A stretch of DNA of 64,000 nucleotides. Source: Albidovulum sediminicola (GTDB lineage Bacteria; Pseudomonadota; Alphaproteobacteria; Rhodobacterales; Rhodobacteraceae). Shown here in pieces: positions 17,531-27,676 of this stretch. The stretch is taken from the NCBI RefSeq assembly GCF_025751575.1, contig NZ_JAOWLA010000018.1, forward strand, positions 33,298-97,297, in the 5' to 3' direction. A program made the position numbers and the translations under genes. The notes under the pieces were generated by a model. The model had not been told where the DNA came from, did no database searches, and worked only from the letters and a program-made list of their open reading frames with translations. Within the stretch, counting starts at the first letter, position 1. Every line of letters starts with the position of its first letter.

Positions 17531-18997
17531 ATGAAGGAATACACGCATTTTATCCGCGGCGCCTTCACGGGCGAAACCGGCGAGAAGATCCACAGCGTGG
17601 ATCCTGCCACCGGTCGCGCGTGGTCACGGATCTCACGCGGGAGCGTCGCAGATGCAGATCGGGCGATGCGCGCCGCCGACCATGCCTTCCGCGAAGGGCC
17701 CTGGGCGGAGGCCGACGGCATCGCAAGGGCAGATTTTCTGGAGCGGCTTGCTGACCACCTGGAACTCCATTGGCAAGAGCTTGTTGAAGCCGAAGTGCGC
17801 GACAACGGCAAGCGCATCAGCGAGGTGCGCGGACAGTTTTCCAACCTCCACATGTGGTACAGGCATTTTGCGGCCCAGGCGCGCAAGATCGGGCCTGAGC
17901 CACAAGCAAATCGCGTCCTAGGCGTGGAAAGCGAGACGCAGTTCCTGCCTTATGGCGTGGTCGTGGCGATCACGCCGTGGAACTCCCCGCTGATGATCCT
18001 GGCGTGGAAGTTGGGCCCGGCCTTGGCAGCCGGCAACACGGTGGTGGTGAAGCCGTCGGAGTTGGCCTCGGCTTCGACCCTCGAATTTGCCCGCTTGGCA
18101 CATGAAGCGGGTCTGCCGGCAGGCGTATTGAACGTGGTCACCGGATATGGCCATGAAGCCGGCGAAGCGCTGGTGCGTCATCCACTGACCCGCAAGGTGA
18201 CCTTTACTGGCTCGGATACTGGTGGCCGCAAGGTGGCCGCCGCAGCGGCGGAAGGCGTCGTGCCAACCACTCTCGAACTGGGCGGGAAGTCGCCGCAGAT
18301 CGTATTTGCCGATGCCGATCTCAGCAACGCGATGAACGGGATCCTATCCGGCATCTTCTTGTCCAATGGGCAGAGCTGCGTTGCCGGTTCGCGACTTATT
18401 GTCGAGGCTTCGATTGCCGAAATTTTCGTGGAGCGTCTGCTCGAGAGAGCCCGGATCCTGCGGCTCGGTGACCCGATGGATCCAACCACCCAGGTGGGTC
18501 CGCTGGCCAACGAGCCGCATTGGCGAAAGGTGACGGACATGATCGAACAGGCGAAGGCAGATGGCGCCACTTGTCTGCTGGATGGGACCAAAGCGGCGGC
18601 CGGTCATAGTGGCTTTTATGTAGGGCCCACGATCTTCACCGATGTCGCCCCGAAGACCCGGCTGTGGCAAGAGGAAGTTTTTGGCCCGGTACTTGCCGTA
18701 ACAAGCTTCACCGAAGAGTGTCAGGCGGTCGCGCTGGCCAATGACAGCGACTACGGGCTGGCTGGCGGCGTCTGGACAGCAGATCCGGGCAAAGGCAAGC
18801 GCGTTGCAAGTGCAATCAACGCTGGCACCGTTTACATCAATCATTACCGCAGTACCGATCCGGGCAGCCCCATCGGCGGGGTCAAACTTTCGGGCTATGG
18901 CCGCGAACTCGGGCCCGACGCGGTGAAGGACTACCTGCAAGTCAAGTCGGTTTGGACCGGTCATCAGCCGATGCCGGACCCGTTCCCGTCGCCCTGA
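17531..18997 (+). CDS. NAD(P)-dependent aldehyde dehydrogenase
   Basis: Aldehyde dehydrogenase of 488 residues, full length. The active-site Cys is in NGQSCVAGSRL, the general-base Glu in LELGGKSPQIVF, and the cofactor loop in VTFTGSDTGGRKVA. It follows the deacylase with no gap and precedes the Rieske oxygenase by 9 bases with a strong GAGGAGG site. It is the natural enzyme to oxidise the aldehyde made by the divergent decarboxylase to a carboxylic acid. Confidence 0.92.
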   Translation: MKEYTHFIRGAFTGETGEKIHSVDPATGRAWSRISRGSVADADRAMRAADHAFREGPWAEADGIARADFLERLADHLELHWQELVEAEVRDNGKRISEVRGQFSNLHMWYRHFAAQARKIGPEPQANRVLGVESETQFLPYGVVVAITPWNSPLMILAWKLGPALAAGNTVVVKPSELASASTLEFARLAHEAGLPAGVLNVVTGYGHEAGEALVRHPLTRKVTFTGSDTGGRKVAAAAAEGVVPTTLELGGKSPQIVFADADLSNAMNGILSGIFLSNGQSCVAGSRLIVEASIAEIFVERLLERARILRLGDPMDPTTQVGPLANEPHWRKVTDMIEQAKADGATCLLDGTKAAAGHSGFYVGPTIFTDVAPKTRLWQEEVFGPVLAVTSFTEECQAVALANDSDYGLAGGVWTADPGKGKRVASAINAGTVYINHYRSTDPGSPIGGVKLSGYGRELGPDAVKDYLQVKSVWTGHQPMPDPFPSP

Positions 18998-19006
18998 GGA
19001 GGAAGT

Positions 19007-20374
19007 ATGACCAGCCCTTTCGATATCCCTGTCGGCAATTTCTCCGGCCATGAGAGGCAGGAAGTCTGGAAGCTGAAGCACGACCCGGAACTGACCGAGG
19101 TTGGTCCCGGCACTCCCTGCGGCGAATATCTTCGCCGCTTCTGGATGCCGGTCGCGATGACAGACCAGGTGGGCGACCTGCCCTACCGAATTCGCATCCT
19201 CGGCGAGGACCTGGTGCTGTTCCGCGAGAAAAAGGAGGGCAAGTTGGGGCTGACGCATCTGCACTGCTGCCATCGCAACATGAGCCTGGAGTTTGGCATC
19301 GTCGAGGACGGCGGCATCCGCTGCTCCTATCATGGCTGGAAGTATGGTCTTGACGGGACGATTTTGGAAACGCCCTGCGAACCGCCGGCGAGCCAGGTGA
19401 AGAAGAAGGCCTGCCTCGGGGCCTATCCAGTGATCGAATACAAAGGGCTCGCCTTCACCTATATGGGTCCGGCTGCGCAGAGACCGCCCTTTCCGGTGAT
19501 GGATACTTTCGATGAAGAGGGCGACGAACTGGTGCCCTATCTCATCACCTCGCCCTGCAATTGGCTTCAGGTCATGGAGAATGCCTGGGACCCGTTTCAC
19601 GTCGTCTATCTGCACACACTCGCGGTGCGCTCGCAGTTTATCGACGCTTTCGCCGAGATGCCGATGATCGAGTTCCACGAAAGCGCGGCGGGGGACTTCT
19701 ATACCAACGTGCGGCGCGTCGGCGACTTCGTCTGGATCCGGGTGCATGATCACATGCTGCCTTCCTTCACTCAGAACGGCGGGCACTTCCCGGTTCCGGA
19801 CCGATCGCGCTACTTTGGCCGCGGTGGGTTGACGCGTTGGATCACGCCCGTCGACGACACACACACGATGGTCATCGCGTGGCGACATTTCCGCGATCCC
19901 GAATTCAACGACGACCCGCGCGGGCTGACCGACAAAAGTCAGGTGGGTTTCGGCAAGACCGATTTTTACGGGCAGGGCCCGGATCGGACATACGAGCAGC
20001 GACAACGTGATCCGGGAGACTACGACGCCTGGGTCAGCCAGGGTCCCATCAACGTCCACGCACGCGAGAATCTCTCGTTCACCGACCGTGGCGTGGCCAA
20101 GGTGCGGCGCATGCTCAGGAACGCCATCCGCGCACTCCAGAACGGCGTAGCTCCGGCTCAGCCCAGTGACCACTACACGGGCGTAATCCCCACCTATGCC
20201 GGCGACACGGTGCTGCGGATCGGACCGCAAGAGGGCCGCGACGACGGCGCACTTCTAAAGGAAATCTCGCACGATGTGGCACGAATCTACCGCAGCGGCG
20301 ACCACTTGGCAGGGGCTGAGCGCCGGGCCTTCATCGTCAAGGCGCTTCAGGACTACGAGGCGGGCTGGGCATGA
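19007..20374 (+). CDS. Rieske oxygenase, phthalate-dioxygenase-like
   Basis: Second Rieske oxygenase of the window, 455 residues, longer than the VanA-like one. The Rieske cluster ligands are Cys87-x-His89 and Cys106-x2-His109 (CSYHGW); the first half reads HCCHRNMS rather than the usual CPHR. The catalytic iron site NAWDPFHVVYLH follows near residue 200. It resembles the phthalate 4,5-dioxygenase type of hydroxylating or demethylating enzyme. The ferredoxin at 24155 in the same operon could supply electrons; no reductase is in the operon. The 3' end overlaps the next gene by ATGA. Confidence 0.88.
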   Translation: MTSPFDIPVGNFSGHERQEVWKLKHDPELTEVGPGTPCGEYLRRFWMPVAMTDQVGDLPYRIRILGEDLVLFREKKEGKLGLTHLHCCHRNMSLEFGIVEDGGIRCSYHGWKYGLDGTILETPCEPPASQVKKKACLGAYPVIEYKGLAFTYMGPAAQRPPFPVMDTFDEEGDELVPYLITSPCNWLQVMENAWDPFHVVYLHTLAVRSQFIDAFAEMPMIEFHESAAGDFYTNVRRVGDFVWIRVHDHMLPSFTQNGGHFPVPDRSRYFGRGGLTRWITPVDDTHTMVIAWRHFRDPEFNDDPRGLTDKSQVGFGKTDFYGQGPDRTYEQRQRDPGDYDAWVSQGPINVHARENLSFTDRGVAKVRRMLRNAIRALQNGVAPAQPSDHYTGVIPTYAGDTVLRIGPQEGRDDGALLKEISHDVARIYRSGDHLAGAERRAFIVKALQDYEAGWA

Positions 20375-21012
20375 GGCGAGTTTCGATCAACCCGGGCAAG
20401 GTCGCCTGGTCCGGCGAAAATCCGGGCATCTATCTCAAGACCGATCCGCGTGGCACCTACACGACGCTCGCACTCTTCTTCCGGGTGGTTCTCTCGCCTC
20501 ATGGACGCGGACATGCCGCGCTGGTCATCGGTGCGCCCGACGTGGCGAAGGGCTGGCCTGACGTGCCGAACCTGATCCTGACCGACAACCAGCTGATGAT
20601 GCGCTGGATCGTCGACGGCTGGGTGAGGAAGATGCCGACCTTCCTCGGCAAGGCTGGGCTCGGGGCGATGACCTGGCTTGATTGCGACTCTGTCGAGAAG
20701 CGCCCGGGTGACCTGAGATCTCGCTACAGCGAAACCCTGCGCGGTTCGGGCGTGACGGTGCAGATGATCTGGCGCGACATGGGGCCACCATTGCCGGTGG
20801 AGGTGACAAAAGAAAATTCGGCCACCAAGGAGCACGAGATGTACTCGGTGTTTCTAGAAGCACGAGAAGCGCAGGTCATTGTGAACGGGACAGCACTTGC
20901 GGGCGCGGTCGCGGAACGGCAGTTCTTTGGCCGCACCATGTCGACAGCGTTTCTGGCCTTTTCCGAAACCTGGGTCACGCCCATGCCGGCGACGCGGCCA
21001 GGAGACGCATGA
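20371..21012 (+). CDS. Protein of unknown function, first of a tandem paralogous pair
   Basis: Protein of 213 residues that I do not recognise. No signal peptide, membrane helix or classic catalytic motif is evident. It is clearly paralogous to the next gene: both contain W-x-GENPGI-x-LK near residue 12, ALFFRV, RY-x-ET followed by TV, W-x-D-x-GPP, IVNG-x2-L-x-GAV, and a closing AFL-x-FSETWV. The mostly beta-strand pattern suggests a small barrel or sandwich. ATGA overlaps on both sides bind it into the Rieske-amidase operon, so it probably serves that pathway as an accessory, isomerase/hydrolase or heteromeric subunit. Confidence 0.8.
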   Translation: MRRVSINPGKVAWSGENPGIYLKTDPRGTYTTLALFFRVVLSPHGRGHAALVIGAPDVAKGWPDVPNLILTDNQLMMRWIVDGWVRKMPTFLGKAGLGAMTWLDCDSVEKRPGDLRSRYSETLRGSGVTVQMIWRDMGPPLPVEVTKENSATKEHEMYSVFLEAREAQVIVNGTALAGAVAERQFFGRTMSTAFLAFSETWVTPMPATRPGDA

Positions 21013-21638
21013 TGCCACTTACGGACCCCATCACCCCGGGTGTCGTTGACTGGACCGGCGAAAACCCCGGCATCCTGTTGAAAGACACGGACGGCAATTT
21101 TTCCGCGATGGCGCTCTTTTTCCGCGTTGCCTGGTCACCCGTCGGCCAAGGCCAGGTGCTGTTGCTCTACGGCACGCCGGGCGCGGCCGAAGGCACGGTG
21201 GGGGCGCCGAATGTAATGTTGGCCGACAACATGCCGCTAGCTGCATTCCTGAAGGAAAACTTCATCGGCAAACTGCCCGCCTTTCGCTCAGTACCCGCTT
21301 TTGACGCGCTCCCGGTGAAGTTGGCGCAGACGGTACGCAGTACCGGCGACCCGATGGGGCATCGCTACACTGAAACCGTCTCGGGCGAGGGATTGACGGT
21401 CGAACTGGTCTGGGAAGATCTGGGGCCGCCGAGAGCGCTAGAGCTGATGCCAAACCAAGTTGGAACGGGGCAACATACCATGTTCACGCTTTTGGTCCCC
21501 GCCAACGATGCAAAGATCATCGTTAACGGGCATCTCTTGCCAGGGGCGGTGGGCGAAAGGATCCAGGCTGGGTTCAAGACCACAACGGCGTTTCTTTACT
21601 TCTCGGAAACATGGGTCCTTCCGCCGGAGGTCGCATGA
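21009..21638 (+). CDS. Protein of unknown function, second of a tandem paralogous pair
   Basis: Protein of 209 residues paralogous to the preceding gene over its whole length (shared TGENPGI, MALFFRVAWSP, SETWV and others), with sequence divergence high enough to suggest distinct roles, for example two subunits of one complex. I do not recognise the family. Two adjacent ATG codons (21009, 21012) could start it. It overlaps both neighbours by a few bases, so it is translated with the DUF1116 gene that follows. Confidence 0.8.
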   Translation: MMPLTDPITPGVVDWTGENPGILLKDTDGNFSAMALFFRVAWSPVGQGQVLLLYGTPGAAEGTVGAPNVMLADNMPLAAFLKENFIGKLPAFRSVPAFDALPVKLAQTVRSTGDPMGHRYTETVSGEGLTVELVWEDLGPPRALELMPNQVGTGQHTMFTLLVPANDAKIIVNGHLLPGAVGERIQAGFKTTTAFLYFSETWVLPPEVA

Positions 21639-22824
21639 CACTTCATCCCGCCGACCGCCTGGCTTTTGACCGCGCCATGGTGACCCAGCCTGTCTGGAAC
21701 CGGTTCAACACGGCCGCCGAGGCCCTGTCCTTGCCCGAAAATGTGCTGCTTCACGCCGGACCGGCCTTTGCCGCGCCGGATCTGATTACGGCACCGATCC
21801 TCAATTCCGCCTGCGTGGCCGCTGTCTATGAGGGTTTGGCAAGGAATTTTGATCAAGCCGAGGCAATGATCATGGCCGGGGAAATCGAGCTCCGTCCCGC
21901 TCAAGATCACGATGTCGTAACGCCGCTGGCAGCCGTGGTAAGTGCTTCAATGCCGCTCCACACGATCTATGATGCGTGGCGTGGCCAGCAGCGTGTATAT
22001 GCGCCGATCAATGCCGGTTCGCGACCTGCCATTCGGCTGGGATTGCGCTCCGAGGCGGTACTCACCCATATCCGCTGGCTCAACACGCGCTTTCTGGAGG
22101 TCCTGCAAAATGGCGTTGCCGAAGGGTTAGCGTTGGTACCGCTTGCGGTGATTGGTCTTGTTGGCGGCGACGACTGTCATGGGCGCACTTCGGTCGCGAC
22201 CAAGGCACTGATTGGGGAACTGAAGGATCGCACAAGGGGCGGCATCACCGATGAAGATGCGCTCGATTTCATGGCGAGCTCTCCTTCCTTGTTCCTGAAC
22301 CTGTGGATGGCCGCCACGAAGTGCATGATGAAGCTGGCCGAAGGCATAGACGGGTCGAGTTTTGTCACCGCCGCCGGTGGTAACGGCCACGAGATGGGGA
22401 TTCAGATATCGGGCCTGCCGGGGCGCTGGTTCACCGTTCCTGCCAAACCGCCGAAGGGCAACTTCGATGTCGATCTGCCGCCGACCCGCGCACTTGGTGC
22501 GATCGGCGACAGCGCCGTGGTCGAAGCTTTCGGCCTGGGCGCCATGGCCATCGATCTCTGCCCGGCGCAAAAAGCCGCGCTTGGCACCTATCTTCCCGGC
22601 GACAGCCAAGCGCGCACCACCGGACTGTCGGTCGGCTCCCACCCCTACTTCCGTGCGCTGGACGTACGACTAGGGAGCACCGCGCGCGGCGCTGTGGCAA
22701 TAGGGGCGGGCCCGGTTGTCGGGCTCGGCATTCTCGATCGGTTAGGCAAGGCTGGACGGCTTGGCGGTGGGATCTACGACATGCCGGTTGCGCCCTTTGC
22801 ACAAGCCATGAAAGCGCTTGAGGA

Positions 22825-22828
<4 letters not shown>
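21635..22828 (+). CDS. DUF1116 family protein (AllG/YlbE-like)
   Basis: Protein of 397 residues resembling the DUF1116 family, whose member AllG (YlbE) is a subunit of oxamate carbamoyltransferase in allantoin use. Typical segments are TPLAAVVSASMPLHTI, ALVPLAVIGLVGGDDCHGRT and SSFVTAAGGNGHEMGIQ. The usual partners FdrA/AllF and AllH are not in the window; instead two unknown paralogues precede it and an amidase follows. The start at 21635 overlaps the upstream stop (ATGA), and the 3' end overlaps the amidase start (ATGA). A transferase or ligand-binding role on a carbamoyl- or amide-type intermediate is an inference. Confidence 0.7.
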
Positions 22829-24478
<1,650 letters not shown>

Positions 24479-24650
24479 AACGGTGCGCATGTGTCGCGCG
24501 GGCTTGCGCGGGTTGGCCCGTGGATGAAGGCCGCAACTCAGTCCCCGCCCGATCTTTTCTGCCGCAGCGCTGAAACTTTCGCGTCATCCCCTTCGTGACT
24601 GCAAACACAACCGGCGTGGTTGTTGAAACCCGATTAGGAGGAATGACCTG

Positions 24651-25064
24651 ATGAAAGTTGTCTGGCTATCACTTGCGCTCTGCGGTTTGTCTTCGACGGC
24701 ACATGCCGCGGCGCATGGCATGGCGCCAATGGTGGAAGCGGTGGATCAGCCCGTCGCCGAGGGCGTCGTGACCGCCGAAAAGATCGTCGCGCCGGAAACC
24801 GGCTGGCTTGTCGTGCACCGCACCGGGGCCGAGATGAAGCCCGGCCCGGTGGTCGGCCATGCGCCGCTGCGCAAGGGCGAAAACCTGGATGTCGCGGCGA
24901 TCCTGACCGAGGCGGTCGCGCCCGGCGAGATGCTCATGCTGATGGTGCATTCCGAGGCGGGCGGCATGCAGACGGGCATCTTCGAATACACACTCGGCGC
25001 GACGGAAGACGGCCCCATCCGCATCGACGACAAGCTGGTGATGACGGTCATCACCGCGCAGTAG
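24651..25064 (+). CDS. Exported protein, DUF7282-like
   Basis: Small exported protein of 137 residues with a signal peptide (MKVVWLSLALCGLSSTAHA). The mature part, with a stretch GWLVVHRTGAEMKPGPVVGH and an acidic GEMLMLMVHSEAGGMQTGIFEY, resembles the beta-rich secreted DUF7282 type. AGGAGG precedes the start. It lies upstream of, and in line with, an ECF sigma factor gene, so it could be co-expressed with or controlled by it. The function is unknown. Confidence 0.75.
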   Translation: MKVVWLSLALCGLSSTAHAAAHGMAPMVEAVDQPVAEGVVTAEKIVAPETGWLVVHRTGAEMKPGPVVGHAPLRKGENLDVAAILTEAVAPGEMLMLMVHSEAGGMQTGIFEYTLGATEDGPIRIDDKLVMTVITAQ

Positions 25065-25180
25065 TCGGTAACGAGTGCGAAGGTGGCGCCCGCGGCCGGA
25101 CCGGTCGCGGGCGTATTCGTTTGGACCTGCCGCGCTCGCGGGGTATGGTCGCGGTTGCGGACGGGACGGGATGAGGCGGC

Positions 25181-25723
25181 GTGAGGACACCAGCGGATAT
25201 CGAACAGCTCATCCTGAAGGTCGGGCTTGGAGATCGCAACGCGTTTTCAACGCTTTACGATGCGACGAGCGCGAAGCTTTTCGGTGTCTGCCTGCGTATC
25301 CTGAACAACACCGCCGAAGCCGAGGACGCCGTGCAGGAGGCGTTTGTCAGGATCTGGCAGAAATCCCACCGCTACGGGATGACCGGCAACAGTCCGATGA
25401 CCTGGCTGATCACGCTGACGCGCAACCTGGCCATCGACCGGCTCAGGGCGCGGGCGCCCCGGACGGCGGATCTTGGCGATGTTCCCGATATGCGTGATCC
25501 AGGCCCGACGCCGGAAGCTGCGGCGATCGCGGCCTCTGAGGCCGCGCGCATCGGGTCCTGTCTGGACGAACTGGAAGCGCCGCGCGCCGATGCCGTTCGC
25601 GGCGCCTATCTGAAGGGGGAGAGCTACCAGGAACTGGCCGCCCGCCACGGCGTCCCGCTCAATACGATGCGAACCTGGCTGCGCCGCAGCCTGCTGAAAC
25701 TGAAGGACTGTCTGAGCCGATGA
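25181..25723 (+). CDS. ECF sigma factor (SigK/RpoE type)
   Basis: Extracytoplasmic-function sigma-70 factor of 180 residues. Region 2 is seen in NTAEAEDAVQEAFVRIWQKS and MTWLITLTRNLAIDRLR; region 4 in LKGESYQELAARHGVPLNTMRTWLRRSLLKLK. The start is GTG at 25181 after GGGACGGG. It overlaps its anti-sigma factor gene by ATGA, the normal arrangement. It would direct RNA polymerase to envelope- or stress-related promoters. Confidence 0.92.
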   Translation: MRTPADIEQLILKVGLGDRNAFSTLYDATSAKLFGVCLRILNNTAEAEDAVQEAFVRIWQKSHRYGMTGNSPMTWLITLTRNLAIDRLRARAPRTADLGDVPDMRDPGPTPEAAAIAASEAARIGSCLDELEAPRADAVRGAYLKGESYQELAARHGVPLNTMRTWLRRSLLKLKDCLSR

Positions 25724-26406
25724 CCGCAACGGATGAGAGGCGCGACGACGACATCGCCCTGGCGGGCGAATACGCATTGCATCTGCTCGATGCCGACGAA
25801 CGGCGCGCCTTCGAGGAGCGGTTGGCGCGCGAACCCGATCTGCGCGCGCTTCTTGGCGAATGGGAGGAGCATTTCGCCGGTCTGTCCGCCGAAATCGCAT
25901 CTGTGGCTCCGCCCCGGCACCTCAAGCCCGCAATCGAGCAGCGATTGTTCGCGGCAGCAAAACCCGCCCGCCCGCGCCGGTCAAGGATCTGGCTGCTCGG
26001 CGGCCTGCTGACAGCGGCGGTTCTGGTTCTGGCGTTCGTCGCGCTCTTGCCGCCGTCACGGCCCGCCGGTCCCGCCTATGTCGCCGAAGTCGCGGCCGAG
26101 GACCGCTCGCTTGTCGTGGCGGCGCGGTTTGATCCGGTGCGCGGTACGCTGGCGGTCGACCGGCTGGCAGGCGGGGCGGCCGAAAACCGCGTGCTCGAAC
26201 TTTGGCTCATCGCGGAGGGCGCCGCCGCGCCGGTTTCGCTGGGTGTGTTGCCCGCCGATCCGCAGGCCGAGATAGCTCTGGCGGGCGAGATCATCGGCTT
26301 GATGGCGGGTGGCACGCTCGCGATCAGCGACGAACCGCCGGGAGGTTCGCCGACCGGGCAGCCGACGGGCGCGGTGCTTGCCGTGGGGGCGCTATCGACG
26401 TTGTAG
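25720..26406 (+). CDS. RskA-like anti-sigma factor
   Basis: Membrane anti-sigma factor of 228 residues. The N-terminal part (AGEYALHLLDADERRAFEER) is the RskA-type sigma-binding segment without a zinc motif. One transmembrane helix follows near residues 90-110 (IWLLGGLLTAAVLVLAFVAL). The C-terminal part is a periplasmic RskA domain ending in GGSPTGQPTGAVLAVG. It overlaps the ECF gene by four bases and would hold the sigma factor inactive until an envelope signal. Confidence 0.88.
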   Translation: MTATDERRDDDIALAGEYALHLLDADERRAFEERLAREPDLRALLGEWEEHFAGLSAEIASVAPPRHLKPAIEQRLFAAAKPARPRRSRIWLLGGLLTAAVLVLAFVALLPPSRPAGPAYVAEVAAEDRSLVVAARFDPVRGTLAVDRLAGGAAENRVLELWLIAEGAAAPVSLGVLPADPQAEIALAGEIIGLMAGGTLAISDEPPGGSPTGQPTGAVLAVGALSTL

Positions 26407-26452
26407 CCCTGACGGGATCGGCATGGTCCAAGGGGAGGGGCGGCCCGGCGGA

Positions 26453-27544
26453 TCAGACGATCCGCTCTGCGAACCAGTAAAGCCCCACCGCGGCGATGGC
26501 GATGGAAGCCATCACGGAAATCCGCGCGAAATGCGGCGCGGGGGCGCGCATCCACCAGGCGAGCATGACATAGGCCGCCGCGATGACGGCGATCTGCCCG
26601 ACTTCGACCCCGAGATTGAAGCCGATCAGCGCGGCCAGGAATCCACGGTCGGGCAGGCCGAACTCTCCAAGAACGGAGGCGAAGCCAAGCCCGTGCAGAA
26701 GCCCGAAGCCGAAGACCAGAAGGGGGCGCCAGCGGCTTTGGCCGTGGGACAGGATATTCTCGACCGCGACGAAGACGATCGAGGCGGCGATCACCGGCTC
26801 GACGATCGATGCGGGCACGCGGACATAGCCAAGCCCGGCGGCGGCGAGCGTGATCGTATGGGCCAGCGTGAAGGCCGATACCTGCATCAGCAGCGGCCTG
26901 AGCCGGGTCGAGAAGAAGAAAAGGCCCAGCACGAAGAGGATATGGTCCAGCCCCTTCGGAACGATGTGATCGAACCCGACCGGGATGTAGCGCAGGAAAG
27001 TCCCAAGCGGCGTCGCGGCGTTGCCGCCGGCAAGCGCCACCGGCGGGCTGAGCTGACCGGGTTCGAGATAACCGGCATAGCCGTCCTTGACCCCGTTCTG
27101 GCGCACCACCATGGCCCCATAGGCGGCCGCCCAACCCAGTGTCACCGCACGCGCGCCGGCTGGCAGGTCGGCATGAAACCGCAGCGTCGATGTACGCGTC
27201 AGCGCCGGGTCGCCGATCTCGGGCACCTCGACGCCATCCAGTTCGAGCGAAAGCGCCGCGCCATCCACCAGGACGCGGACATCCCCGGCCATGTCCGGCC
27301 AGAAATCCTGGAAGCGCGCGGCCAGCCGCGGCGCGGGCAAGGCCCGCAGCGCGTTGTAATCCGCCGCCTCGGGCGCGAGGTCGGAATTGGCGACCGCGCC
27401 AAGGTCGATCCCAGACAGGATGCCTTCAAGGTTCAGCCGCAGGTCAAACCGCAGCGTATTGCCGTCGCGTTCCATGTCGGCGATGGCGGGAAGGATTTCA
27501 TGCGCATGGGCCGCCGGCGCGGCAAGCGCGAGCGCGAATGCCAA
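26453..27544 (-). CDS. HupE/UreJ-like membrane protein (start uncertain)
   Basis: Membrane protein with a signal-peptide-like N-terminus (ALAFALALAAPAAHAHEIL), an extracytoplasmic domain of about 170 residues, and a HupE/UreJ-2-type C-terminal domain with six or so helices (IPVGFDHIVPKGLDHILFVL, FGFGLLHGLGFASVLGEFG). Such proteins are linked with nickel or cobalt uptake or unidentified metal handling. The frame has no ATG or GTG near the signal peptide. TTG at 27544 is possible, but gives a signal sequence lacking positive charges; a frameshift just upstream, or a start in the 27558-27590 hairpin region, would fit better. The frame stays open to 28537, antisense to the DUF4198 gene, but I consider that part non-coding. 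Confidence 0.75.
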   Translation of the reverse strand: MAFALALAAPAAHAHEILPAIADMERDGNTLRFDLRLNLEGILSGIDLGAVANSDLAPEAADYNALRALPAPRLAARFQDFWPDMAGDVRVLVDGAALSLELDGVEVPEIGDPALTRTSTLRFHADLPAGARAVTLGWAAAYGAMVVRQNGVKDGYAGYLEPGQLSPPVALAGGNAATPLGTFLRYIPVGFDHIVPKGLDHILFVLGLFFFSTRLRPLLMQVSAFTLAHTITLAAAGLGYVRVPASIVEPVIAASIVFVAVENILSHGQSRWRPLLVFGFGLLHGLGFASVLGEFGLPDRGFLAALIGFNLGVEVGQIAVIAAAYVMLAWWMRAPAPHFARISVMASIAIAAVGLYWFAERIV

Positions 27545-27557
27545 TGCGGCGGCCCTG

Positions 27558-27590
27558 ACAAGCGGAAAGCCGCCACGCCTTTCCGCTTGT
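27558..27590. promoter_or_regulatory. Perfect inverted repeat at the HupE start
   Basis: Arms ACAAGCGGAAAG (27558-27569) and CTTTCCGCTTGT (27579-27590) are perfectly complementary over 12 bases with a 9-base loop. No U run follows on either strand, so it is less like a terminator than an operator or a translation-controlling RNA hairpin. It lies between the divergent HupE-like and DUF4198 genes, just upstream of the putative HupE signal peptide. Confidence 0.6.
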
Positions 27591-27676
27591 CGATCCCGGG
27601 TGGATCGCCAAGACTGGCCGCAAGCAGCCTCGGGCCGGGGCCGCCCGAGCAGAGCCCGTAGGAGGCGAAAAGCGAA

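Noticed and set aside
18344..20230. A 628-codon minus-strand open frame
   Set aside because: It lies antisense to the aldehyde dehydrogenase and Rieske genes and is explained by GC-rich codon usage.
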